25,188 bases of DNA, taken from contig VAXF01000115.1 in the NCBI GenBank assembly GCA_005888395.1, positions 1 through 25,188 on the forward strand. The letters run 5' to 3'. The first letter of the stretch is position 1. Each line of letters opens with the position of its first letter. Positions 6,983-14,017 of this stretch are shown piece by piece. Source of the stretch: Actinomycetota bacterium. GTDB lineage: Bacteria > Actinomycetota > Acidimicrobiia > Acidimicrobiales > AC-25. The notes under the pieces are model-generated. The model had not been told where the DNA came from. It ran no database searches and saw only the letters and a program-made list of their open reading frames with translations. A program made the position numbers and the translations under genes.

Positions 6983-7965
6983 ACCTTCGCCTCTTCGTTC
7001 TGGGTCGATATCTGCACATCCCCCTGTGCAGATATCGACCCAGAACCGTTGTGGGGGAGCCGCAGGGCCTCGGCCACGAGGCTCGTGAAGCGCCGGGGCG
7101 TGTCGACAACGAGTGCCCAGGTCGCCGGCATGACGCGCCATCCGGCCGCGGCGAGGGCGCTGTAGCGCTCCTTGTCGGCCTCGGTCGCAGTGAGGACGAA
7201 ATGCCACCGGCGGCTGTCGAGCTCGATCAGGACCCGCTGCTCCGGGTAGGCGAGGTCGACCTGGCCGAGGAACCGCTCGTCGGAGCCGGCGCGGAACTGG
7301 CGGATCGGCTCGGGTAGCCCCGCCTCTCGCAGCGCCTCGATGGCGCGGTGCTCGAGCTCGCTGGCCGGAGCGATGTACCCGGTACCGCGCCCCTCGAGGA
7401 GCTCACGCATGAGAGTGGTGCCTGTTCGACCGCGACGGCCGAGCTCACGGAGCATGCTCTCGAAGTCCGACGCGAGGCTCGGACTGCGGGCCAGCACGGC
7501 GTCGAGGATCCTTGCCGTCCGCAGCGGGTGCAGCCTGGCGGCCAGGTCGAACACGACGCGCACGCTGTTGGTGGCCACGATCCCGTCGACGAGCACGAGG
7601 TGGTGCGGCGGTAGCGCACGACTCCGGTGCCAGACCGCCACGTGCGCAACCCGGTACGGGCGACGCGGGACTGTCACCTCGACCGGTAGCAGCCGGAACC
7701 CGGGGATTCCGAGCAGGGCGGCGGCCGTCTCGTGAGAGGCGGCGGCGCCGGGCCCGTACGCCAGCGTCGCGGCCATGACCTGTTGCCGATCGCTGCGCGG
7801 CGACCCCGGGATCCTCAGCACGCCGTCCGGCAGCGCCTCCCATCGACCGGTTGCGATGCACCAGTCGATCGTCCGCCGGCTGACGCCGAGCGCCAGCACC
7901 TGCCGCCGCGACGTCACGCCGTGCTGCCCGCGCGCCACCCGGTCGACCGCCTCGTGCTCGTCCAT
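6979..7965 (-). CDS. AbiEi-like N-terminal domain plus DUF559 (Vsr-like nuclease fold) protein
   Basis: A 328-residue protein. The N-terminus (about 1-55) has the winged-helix-like pattern GVTSRRQVLALGVSRRTI...GRWEALPDGVLRIPG typical of type IV AbiEi antitoxin-like domains. The C-terminus (about 230-300) has D237, then E248-x-D250 and a WRVMPATW strand, the layout of DUF559 and Vsr-type PD-(D/E)XK endonuclease-like domains. Many actinobacteria carry such stand-alone proteins; their function is unknown, and defence or DNA repair are guesses. No AbiEii nucleotidyltransferase toxin partner is present. ATG 7965 is chosen; the upstream in-frame extension would read into a repeat. The last ~20 codons lie within a perfect palindrome, and a second copy of that repeat lies 45 bp upstream of the start, so the gene looks like a bracketed cassette. 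Confidence 0.72.
   Translation of the reverse strand: MDEHEAVDRVARGQHGVTSRRQVLALGVSRRTIDWCIATGRWEALPDGVLRIPGSPRSDRQQVMAATLAYGPGAAASHETAAALLGIPGFRLLPVEVTVPRRPYRVAHVAVWHRSRALPPHHLVLVDGIVATNSVRVVFDLAARLHPLRTARILDAVLARSPSLASDFESMLRELGRRGRTGTTLMRELLEGRGTGYIAPASELEHRAIEALREAGLPEPIRQFRAGSDERFLGQVDLAYPEQRVLIELDSRRWHFVLTATEADKERYSALAAAGWRVMPATWALVVDTPRRFTSLVAEALRLPHNGSGSISAQGDVQISTQNEEAKV
6997..7046. repeat. Perfect 22-bp inverted repeat (palindromic repeat copy 1)
   Basis: Arms 6997-7018 and 7025-7046 are perfect reverse complements around a 6-base loop (tccccc). The left arm begins gttctgggtcgatatctgca. It lies 14 bp past the stop of the forward SDR and overlaps codons 307-323 of the reverse AbiEi/DUF559 gene. 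There is no T-tract after either arm, so a simple intrinsic terminator is not clearly indicated. The sequence is richer in AT than its surroundings. Confidence 0.9.
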
Positions 7966-8010
7966 GGGCGCATAGTCAAGCGAGGGGGTCCGACAACAAC
8001 GTCCCATCTG

Positions 8011-8062
8011 CGTTCTGGGTCGATATCTGCACATCCTCCTGTCCTGCTATCGACCCAGAACG
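8011..8062. repeat. Imperfect palindromic repeat copy 2
   Basis: Arms 8011-8025 (cgttctgggtcgata) and 8048-8062 are perfect 15-bp reverse complements, with a degenerate inner stem. The left half matches copy 1 over about 33 bases with one visible mismatch (tccccct against tcctcct), in the same orientation. It stands between the stop of the phenylacetate-CoA-ligase-like gene (8087) and the start of the AbiEi/DUF559 gene (7965). Both copies sit just past the 3' end of a neighbouring operon. Confidence 0.88.
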
Positions 8063-8086
8063 GCGAGGAGGGAGGGCGGCGGCGCC

Positions 8087-9409
8087 TCAGGCGTCGACGA
8101 CGCGGGCGGTCTTGTAGCCGGAGCGGGGGAGGGTGTCGCGGTCGAGGACCTCGACGGCGGCGACGATGCCGAGGCGCTCCTTGATGGCGGCCTCGCACCG
8201 GTCGCGCACGGCGTCCGTGTCCTCAGCGGCGGGCGCCTTCTCGATGCGCACGCGCAGTGGAGCGTCCTCCTCCGTCGGCTTGACTACGACGTACTCGAGC
8301 GTGGGCTCGCTGACGTCGGGGAGCGCGCGCAGCGCGCCCTCGAGCTCGGTCACCTGGAAGCGCTTGCCCTGGCTCGAGAGCAGGTCCTTGAACCGCCCGC
8401 CCCATAGGCCGCGGATGCTCGTCTCACCGCAGCTGCAGGGCTCGCGCATGAGCGCGCACGCCTCCTCGAGGTCGTAGCGCAGCAGCCCGTTGTCGCGGCC
8501 GAGGGTGGTGACGGTGAGGTTGCCCCATTCGCCGTCGGGCACGTCCCTGCCCGTGGCGGGGTCGACGGCCTGCACGACGGCCCAGTCCTCGTGCAGGTGG
8601 GCGCCCGGCAGGACGCCGCACCCGCTGCCGAGGTACGCGTAGCACTCGGCGCCGGCGGTCATGAGCGGGAGCCCCTTGCCCATGCCGAAGCCGGGCATCG
8701 ACTTGAACTCGAGGCCCGCGTCCTTCGGGTCGATGCCGAGCTTGTTGGCCACCTCGAAGAAGCGCCCGGTCGAGAAGCCCATGAACGGGATGTCGGGCTT
8801 CACCCGCATCCAGAACCGCAGCCCCTGCTCGGCCAGCTCGTCGGTGTCGGGCGGCGGCACCCAGACGTTGAGCAGCCCGAAGTACTCGTAGGCCCCCGAC
8901 AGCATGATGCCGCCGCCGTAGAGGTAGGCCGGGTGGGCGTGGGTGGCGATCATCCCGGGCCGGTAGCCCATCCGCCACCAGTTGCGAGCCGCGGACTCGT
9001 ACTCGAGCCAGATGTCGTTGCGCGTCCAGAGCGTGATCGTGGGCGTCCCCGTGGTGCCGGTCGACGTGCCCAGCCGCACGCAGTCGTGCGCACTGGTGAA
9101 GCGGTAGTCGCCGAACGGGGGGACCGCCGCCTCGGCCTCGCGCAGGTCCTGCTTGACGGTGAGAGGAACGTGTTCGAGGTCGTCGACACCCTTGATGTCG
9201 TCGGGCCCCTTGATCCCGGCCGAGGTGAGCTTGCGCTTGAAGAGGGCGACGGGGTTCTCGAACACCCTCCGGACCATCTCGTTCAGGCGCGTGTCCTGCA
9301 GCCGGCGACGCTTCTCGGGGTCCATCGCCTGCATCTCGGGGTCCCAGAGCTTCTGGTCGTTCGGGCGCGGCGGCGGGCCGAGCACCTCGGGTCCGTACGT
9401 CGTTGGCAT
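8087..9409 (-). CDS. Phenylacetate-CoA ligase-like AMP-forming acyl-CoA synthetase
   Basis: A 440-residue adenylate-forming enzyme of the PaaK branch, which is shorter than usual acyl-CoA synthetases. The phosphate-binding loop GTSTGTTGTP is at residues 114-123. Further motifs are YLGSGCGVLPGAH in the middle, CSCGETSIRGLWGG with GRFKDLLSSQGKRF toward the C-terminal hinge, and the catalytic-lysine segment RSGYKTARV at the end. Such enzymes activate an aryl or acyl acid with ATP to the acyl-adenylate and then the CoA thioester. ATG 9409 lies 10 bp past the stop of the CoA-transferase fragment, so the genes are one operon with the upstream permease. I infer activation of a compound imported by the Liv-type system; the acid itself is not evident. 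Confidence 0.82.
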   Translation of the reverse strand: MPTTYGPEVLGPPPRPNDQKLWDPEMQAMDPEKRRRLQDTRLNEMVRRVFENPVALFKRKLTSAGIKGPDDIKGVDDLEHVPLTVKQDLREAEAAVPPFGDYRFTSAHDCVRLGTSTGTTGTPTITLWTRNDIWLEYESAARNWWRMGYRPGMIATHAHPAYLYGGGIMLSGAYEYFGLLNVWVPPPDTDELAEQGLRFWMRVKPDIPFMGFSTGRFFEVANKLGIDPKDAGLEFKSMPGFGMGKGLPLMTAGAECYAYLGSGCGVLPGAHLHEDWAVVQAVDPATGRDVPDGEWGNLTVTTLGRDNGLLRYDLEEACALMREPCSCGETSIRGLWGGRFKDLLSSQGKRFQVTELEGALRALPDVSEPTLEYVVVKPTEEDAPLRVRIEKAPAAEDTDAVRDRCEAAIKERLGIVAAVEVLDRDTLPRSGYKTARVVDA

Positions 9410-9419
9410 TGCCAGATTG

Positions 9420-10352
9420 TTAGTCGAGCGCCCCCTCGGCGGCGAGTGCGTCGATCTCGACATCGGTGAGCCCGAGGATGACGCGCAACACGTGGTCGTT
9501 GTCCTGGCCCAGCGTGGGGCCCGGCCGCCCGTACCCGGCAGGGGTGGCGGTGCGGAAGCCGTTGCGCTCGTACGCGCCGTCGCCGAGGAACGGGTGGACG
9601 AGCGGGACGAAGTGGCCGCGGTGGGCCAGCTGGGGGTCGCCGAACACGTCGCCGAAGTCCTGGACGGGGACGGCCTCGATGCCCGCGGCCTGCAGCGTCT
9701 CGGCCACGTCGAGGGGTGTCCGCGACGACGTCCACTCGACGAGCGTCTCCTCCGGGGCCATCGGCGCCTCGATGCCGGCGATCTTCGCCAGCCGCTCGTA
9801 CTCGTCCTGCGACCACGCCGCGATCGCCACCCACCGGTCGGCACCCGCGCACGGGAAGGCGCCGTGCAGGACGGCGCGGTCGGAGCGGTTGCCGTCGCGC
9901 ATGCGCACGTTCCCGTTGACCTCGTAGTCGAGCAGCCATGGCGACAGCGACCATGCCGCCGCCTCCACCTGCGAGAGGTCGAGATACGCGCCCCGGCCGG
10001 TGCGCCGGCGGTACAGGAGCCCGGCGGCGAGCGCGGTGGCGACGAACCGCGGCGCCAGCGAGTCGGTGATGGTGCCGAAGGGGCCGAGCGGCTCGCGGTC
10101 GGGCCAGCCGGTGAGGAAGTTGAAGCCTGACAGCGCGGCGCCCTGCCCGCCGAACCCGGGATAGTCGCGGTGGGGACCGGTCTGGCCCTGGAGGCACGCG
10201 CTCACCATCACGATGTCGGGACGAGCGGCCGCGAGCGTGTCGTAGTCCATGCCGAAGCCGCGCATCGCCTTGGGGGCGAAGTTCTCGCAGACGGCGTCGG
10301 CCCACTCGAATGCCAGCCGCTTGGCCAGCTCGACGGCACCGGCGTGCTTCAT
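9420..10352 (-). CDS. Family III CoA-transferase, second domain (C-terminal part of a split two-domain protein)
   Basis: A 310-residue ORF from ATG 10352, carrying most of a CaiB/BaiF domain. ADAVCENFAPKAMRGFGM (18-35) is the family ADVV-ENF motif, the GQTGP region is at 56-60, and AYLDLSQVE (122-130) holds the catalytic aspartate D125 that forms the acyl anhydride with CoA. The domain's own first beta strand and helix (ILEFGSGAAGP) are encoded at the end of the preceding ORF in another frame. The ATG overlaps the preceding TGA (ATGA), so reinitiation could still make this piece. Alternatively, a 2-base insertion or 1-base loss in the adenine run at 10354-10358 has broken a single ~780-residue gene. 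Family III enzymes move CoA between acyl acids. Confidence 0.75.
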   Translation of the reverse strand: MKHAGAVELAKRLAFEWADAVCENFAPKAMRGFGMDYDTLAAARPDIVMVSACLQGQTGPHRDYPGFGGQGAALSGFNFLTGWPDREPLGPFGTITDSLAPRFVATALAAGLLYRRRTGRGAYLDLSQVEAAAWSLSPWLLDYEVNGNVRMRDGNRSDRAVLHGAFPCAGADRWVAIAAWSQDEYERLAKIAGIEAPMAPEETLVEWTSSRTPLDVAETLQAAGIEAVPVQDFGDVFGDPQLAHRGHFVPLVHPFLGDGAYERNGFRTATPAGYGRPGPTLGQDNDHVLRVILGLTDVEIDALAAEGALD

Positions 10353-11761
10353 GTTTTTAGAGTGAGGCTGAGCTTGCCGACGTTGAGGGCGTCGAACATG
10401 TCGGACCCCTCGAGCCCGTGGGTGTTGCTCTTGTCGGCCATCGCGTAGACGCGCAGGAAGTCGGGACGGGTCTTCGACTCCACTCGGAGGACGGTGGCGC
10501 CGTGCTCGGCGAAGTAACGGGTGGCGATCGGCCCGGCGGCGCCGCTCCCGAACTCCAGGATGCGGGTGCCGGACCACGCGCCGCGCGTTGCGCCGCCTGC
10601 GGCTCCGGGGTCCTGTCCCTCAGGGTCCCTCCCGGTGGGACCTTCCCCGCTTCGCGGGGCCCCGCCCACCGGGCCCCTCCCTACGGGCCACCCCTCCGCC
10701 TCCGGCGTCGCGGGCTCGCTGCGCTCGCCAAGCACACGCGGCCTGGCCGGGGCAGCGGCGCCGTCGGTCGACGTCACCCGCGCGAATGACAGGGGAAAGC
10801 GTTCGACGCCGGCGAAGGGGCCGAAGAAGCTGCGGGACGCGAGCTGGGCGCTGGCGTAGAGCTCCTTGGGGGAGTTGGCCGGGGCGAGCATGAGGTTGGT
10901 CTCGCACGCCACCTCGTAGAGCTCGGCCATCGTCCGCTGCTCGAAGTAGCGGGCTATCGGCGCCTCGATCTCGCGCAGCTCCTCGTCGGAGATGGCGAGG
11001 TGGTTGTACGTGGTCCAGTCGCGCTCGGAGAGCGCGGGGCTGTCGAGGCCCGCTTCCTCGACAAGCCGTGTGATCGTCTGCAGGTTCGGCACGCGCGCCT
11101 TGCCACCCCGCAACCCGAACGACACGTAGCCGTCGGCGCAGGGCCAGATCTCACGCGTGCGCCCGATGGCGGCGCCCGTACGCCGGCCGCGGAAGCCGGC
11201 TCGGGCGAACCGGCCGCCGGCGCCCATGTTGGCGACGAGCACGACCTCCTGCATCGAGACGTCGACCCGCTGGGGCCGCACGCCCGACGCCAACGCGGTG
11301 AGCGCCGCGAACGCGGCCTCCGGACCGGCGTGGCACCAGGCCGACGGTTCCGTGCAGCGCACCGGTGCGCGGTCGGGGTCGCCAGTGGCGTACATGTTGC
11401 CGCTCGCGGCCATGACGCCGAGGTCGCTCGCCCGCCAGCCCGAGCGCGGGCCGTCGAGCCCGAACGGGGTGACGCTGACCCACACGGCGCGTGGCGCGAG
11501 CGACGGGTCGAGCTCGGGCGCGCCCGGCCACCCCGGTGTGTCGAGGACGACGTCGGCCTCGGCCAGCACCGACCTCAGCGACGACTCGTCGACCGCGGTC
11601 TTGCCCGCATCCCAGGCCAGCCGGTCGATGTCGCGGCCGCGGCCGGGGTGGTCGAACAAGCGAACATCGGCCCCCAGGTCGCCCAGGATGCGCGCCGCCA
11701 TCTGCGCCGGTTCACCCGCGAGGTCGACGACCCGGAGGCCGGCGAGGAGCCCCTCAGTCAC
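10349..11761 (-). CDS. Family III CoA-transferase (CaiB/BaiF), first domain plus start of second
   Basis: A 470-residue ORF. Residues 1-335 form a divergent CaiB-type domain: LLAGLRVVDLAGEPAQMAARILGDLGADV at the N-terminus (partial motif), VSVTPFGLDGP (95-105), and VDVSMQE with probable catalytic D167. Residues 340-396 are a low-complexity G/P/R/E linker encoded by palindrome-rich DNA. Residues 397-469 start a second CaiB domain (TRILEFGSGAAGPIATRYFAEHGATV) and reach NVGKLSLTL before an early stop. In relatives the sequence continues directly into the ENF motif, which is found in the next ORF. GTG 11761 overlaps the permease stop by 8 bp, so this follows LivHM in one operon. Expected role is acyl-CoA formation or exchange in catabolism. 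Confidence 0.8.
   Translation of the reverse strand: MTEGLLAGLRVVDLAGEPAQMAARILGDLGADVRLFDHPGRGRDIDRLAWDAGKTAVDESSLRSVLAEADVVLDTPGWPGAPELDPSLAPRAVWVSVTPFGLDGPRSGWRASDLGVMAASGNMYATGDPDRAPVRCTEPSAWCHAGPEAAFAALTALASGVRPQRVDVSMQEVVLVANMGAGGRFARAGFRGRRTGAAIGRTREIWPCADGYVSFGLRGGKARVPNLQTITRLVEEAGLDSPALSERDWTTYNHLAISDEELREIEAPIARYFEQRTMAELYEVACETNLMLAPANSPKELYASAQLASRSFFGPFAGVERFPLSFARVTSTDGAAAPARPRVLGERSEPATPEAEGWPVGRGPVGGAPRSGEGPTGRDPEGQDPGAAGGATRGAWSGTRILEFGSGAAGPIATRYFAEHGATVLRVESKTRPDFLRVYAMADKSNTHGLEGSDMFDALNVGKLSLTLKT
10354..10358 (-). other. Five-adenine run at the CoA-transferase frame break
   Basis: On the coding strand the bases read CTCTAAAAACATGAAG. In the first frame CTA-AAA-ACA-TGA ends the 470-residue ORF; in the other frame AAA-AAC-ATG-AAG continues the CaiB domain. 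This is the only short A-run seen in this GC-rich gene. Its length decides whether the two halves are one protein. Confidence 0.65.
10630..10672. repeat. GC-rich nested palindrome in the CoA-transferase linker
   Basis: Outer arms cccggtggg (10630-10638) and cccaccggg (10664-10672) are perfect reverse complements. They enclose a second hairpin, ccccgc-ttc-gcgggg, at 10644-10658. The whole lies in frame in the Gly/Pro/Arg linker between the two CaiB domains, as if an inserted palindromic element had been tolerated there. Confidence 0.7.
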
Positions 11762-13976
11762 TGGCTGTAAGGGGACGCGCGCGGCGGGCGGTACGGGCGC
11801 GGAGCGGTGGTGGCGCCGGTGGGTCGCAGACCGGGCAGCGCTCGAGGCGCCGCGCGCGTGCCGGTGAGAGCGGGCGGGTTTCCTTTCCGACGGTCAGCAC
11901 GCAGCCGGGGCGGTGATAGAGGCGGGCATGGTCGGCGACGACCGGCGGTCCGTGACCGCGCTCCCTCCGGGCCGCTCCCGCGGTCGCGACCGCGAGCTCG
12001 GAGGGCGGTCCGGCGCGGCGACCGAAGCGCTCGCGCGCCTGGGCTACGCCGTCGCGTATCTGCTCGACCAGGCCGTGGGGGTTCTGGGCCAGCCCGATGC
12101 CGCCCAGCCCGAAGGTCACGTACAGCAGCGCGGACAGCTGTCCGTGGAAGACGTTCTTGAACACGACGTTCTGTAAGAAGAAGGGCTGGTTCACGATCGG
12201 GAACACCAGCTGGAAGAGCGCGGCGCCGAGGAGCGCACCCGGCCAGCGGCTGATGCCGCCGATCACCGCGAGCGCAAGGAAGATCAGCGAGAGCTGCGTG
12301 AGGTAGTCGGTGGTGATCGCCCGGCCGCGGGCGCCGGCGAACACGGCACCGCCGAGACCGGCGAGGAACGCGGACAGGCAGAAGGAGACGAGCTTCAAGC
12401 GGGCGACGCTCGACCCGACGCTCGTGATGCCGGTCTGGCTGTCGCGCATGGCCGCGAGCGCGAGCCCGGTCTTCCCGCGCCGCAGGTTGCTCACGAGCAA
12501 CGCGCACACGCCGAAGACGGCGAGGCCCATGAAGTAGTACGCCCGGTCGCTCCGCACGAGGTGCGGGCGCGCGATCACCACGCCGATCAGCCCGTTCGAG
12601 AAGCTGTGCGTGGTGAAGGCGACCTGGTCCATCACCGCGCCGAAGGCAAGGGTGGCCAGTCCGAGGAAGAGCGGCGGCAGCGCCGTCGCGCGCGAGGCCA
12701 GCATGGCGCCGATCGGGACGGTGAGGAGGGCGGCGAGCAACGCGGCGAGGAAGAACGACATGTGGTGGTCGGCGACGAGGTGCGCCGACACGAACGCGGC
12801 GAAGCCGGCCAGCGCGCCCTGGCACAGCGAGATCTGACCGGCGTAGCCGGCGAGTACCACCAGCGACAGGAAGATCAGCGCCATCCCCGGAACCAGGGCG
12901 AGCTGCTTCTGCCACGCGCCGCCCAGGATCTTCGACATCGTTCCGGTGAACGCGTATGTCGGCACGACGAGGACCGCGGCGAGGATCGCCACGCGAGCGA
13001 GGCGCTGGCGCGGCGAGCGGGTGACGGTCTCCATCGGTCGGACCCGGGGCGCGCTCGTCGCCGCACCGGTCGGCCAGCGGATCGGGAGGAGCAGGAACAG
13101 GAACAGGACGATGAACGGGATGCTCGGCTGCAGCACCCGCGCCACCTGGGACGAGGTGTGTTGCTGGACGAGGAACTGGGCCATGCCGATGCCGATGCCG
13201 CCTGCGAGAGCGAGGGGCAGGCTCTGGAGAACGCCGACGACCGCGGCCGCGGTGGCGGCGATGACGAGGAACGTCAGCGTGACGGTGTCGAGGCTGCCGT
13301 AGAACGGAGCAATGAGGATGCCGGCCAGTGCCGCGAACCCGGTTGCGACGGCCCACGAGATACCGGCCACCCGGTTGGAGTTGACGCCCATCAGCTCCGA
13401 CACCTCGGCGCGGTCGACGACGGCGCGCATGCGGATCCCGAGCGGGGAGTACCGCAGGAATGCGAGAAGAGCGGCGCACAGCGCGAGCACGATGAGGATG
13501 GTTGCCACCTCGGGCAAGGTGGCGTGGACGCCGCCCACGGTCCACCGGTGGCGGGGGAACAGGCTGTGCGGGGTGAGCGTGGTGGCCGAGCCCCACACGA
13601 CGCCGGCGAGGCCGAACAGCGCGATGAGAAGTCCGATGGTCGCGACGATCTGGACGACGGTTCCGGCCGCGCGCAGCTGGCGGAACAGCGCGGCGTGGAG
13701 GAGCCACCCGAAGGCGGGCGCGAGGACGCCCACGACGAGCAGCAGTGCCACCACGGCGGGCAAGTGCCAGCGCTGGTCGTAGTGGCCCACGACCAGCTTC
13801 AGCTGTCCGCCCTGGACGAGCTGGAAGTAGACGTAGGCGAAGAACATCCCGAGCGCGCCCTGGGCGAAGTTGAAGACGCCGGACGTGCGGTACGTGAGGA
13901 CGAGGCCGAAGGCGTCGAGGGCGTAGATGCCGCCCACGACCGCCCCAAGGAACAACGTCGAGACCAGCGCCGACAC
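11754..13976 (-). CDS. Fused LivH-LivM branched-chain amino acid-type ABC permease with extra Cys-rich tail
   Basis: A 740-residue membrane protein. Residues 1 to about 310 are a LivH-type permease (GIYALDAFGLVLTYRTSGVFNFAQGALG near the N-terminus, with MRAVVDRAEVSELMGVN in the coupling region). About 340 to 640 is a LivM-type permease (AGYAGQISLCQGALAGFAAF and LAAMRDSQTGITSVG). Each half has about eight hydrophobic segments. Separate LivH and LivM are usual, so this is a fusion. The last ~90 residues are soluble and end with H688-x3-C692-x21-C714-x2-C717, followed by DP, absent from ordinary permeases. GTG 13976 is supported by GAGGAG 10 bases upstream (13987-13992). It is the first gene of the reverse operon with CoA-transferase and CoA ligase, and diverges from the binding-protein gene. 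The alternative-frame ORF over this span is a shadow. Confidence 0.87.
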   Translation of the reverse strand: MSALVSTLFLGAVVGGIYALDAFGLVLTYRTSGVFNFAQGALGMFFAYVYFQLVQGGQLKLVVGHYDQRWHLPAVVALLLVVGVLAPAFGWLLHAALFRQLRAAGTVVQIVATIGLLIALFGLAGVVWGSATTLTPHSLFPRHRWTVGGVHATLPEVATILIVLALCAALLAFLRYSPLGIRMRAVVDRAEVSELMGVNSNRVAGISWAVATGFAALAGILIAPFYGSLDTVTLTFLVIAATAAAVVGVLQSLPLALAGGIGIGMAQFLVQQHTSSQVARVLQPSIPFIVLFLFLLLPIRWPTGAATSAPRVRPMETVTRSPRQRLARVAILAAVLVVPTYAFTGTMSKILGGAWQKQLALVPGMALIFLSLVVLAGYAGQISLCQGALAGFAAFVSAHLVADHHMSFFLAALLAALLTVPIGAMLASRATALPPLFLGLATLAFGAVMDQVAFTTHSFSNGLIGVVIARPHLVRSDRAYYFMGLAVFGVCALLVSNLRRGKTGLALAAMRDSQTGITSVGSSVARLKLVSFCLSAFLAGLGGAVFAGARGRAITTDYLTQLSLIFLALAVIGGISRWPGALLGAALFQLVFPIVNQPFFLQNVVFKNVFHGQLSALLYVTFGLGGIGLAQNPHGLVEQIRDGVAQARERFGRRAGPPSELAVATAGAARRERGHGPPVVADHARLYHRPGCVLTVGKETRPLSPARARRLERCPVCDPPAPPPLRARTARRARPLTASD

Positions 13977-13986
13977 CGCGGGAATT

Positions 13987-13992
13987 CTCCTC
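13987..13992 (-). promoter_or_regulatory. Ribosome-binding site of the first LivHM fusion
   Basis: GAGGAG on the reverse strand, 10 bases before GTG 13976. It decides the start against longer in-frame readings that would run into the divergent gene. Confidence 0.6.
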
Positions 13993-14003
13993 GGGTTCGC
14001 CAG

Positions 14004-14009
14004 TAGGGT
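14004..14009 (+). promoter_or_regulatory. Candidate -10 element for leaderless transcription of the binding-protein gene
   Basis: TAGGGT (TANNNT form) ends 8 bases before GTG 14018, the spacing at which transcription would begin at or next to the start codon. There is no ribosome-binding site at the usual position, and only 41 bp separate the two divergent genes. Leaderless messages are common in actinobacteria. Inference only. Confidence 0.35.
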
Positions 14010-14017
14010 TCCGCATC

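Noticed and set aside
6979..7965. Complete type IV AbiE toxin-antitoxin system
   Set aside because: Only an AbiEi-like N-terminal domain is present; there is no AbiEii nucleotidyltransferase neighbour.
6997..8062. CRISPR-like array
   Set aside because: Only two copies about 1 kb apart with a gene between them, and no spacer-repeat periodicity.
10345..10365. Programmed -1 frameshift site
   Set aside because: The A-run is short and the A-site codon ACA would not re-pair well after slippage, and no clear downstream stimulatory structure was established. Reinitiation or an indel is simpler.
9420..10577. 385-residue start for the second CoA-transferase ORF
   Set aside because: The extra N-terminus is Arg-rich out-of-frame translation of the preceding domain; ATG 10352 begins the real homology.
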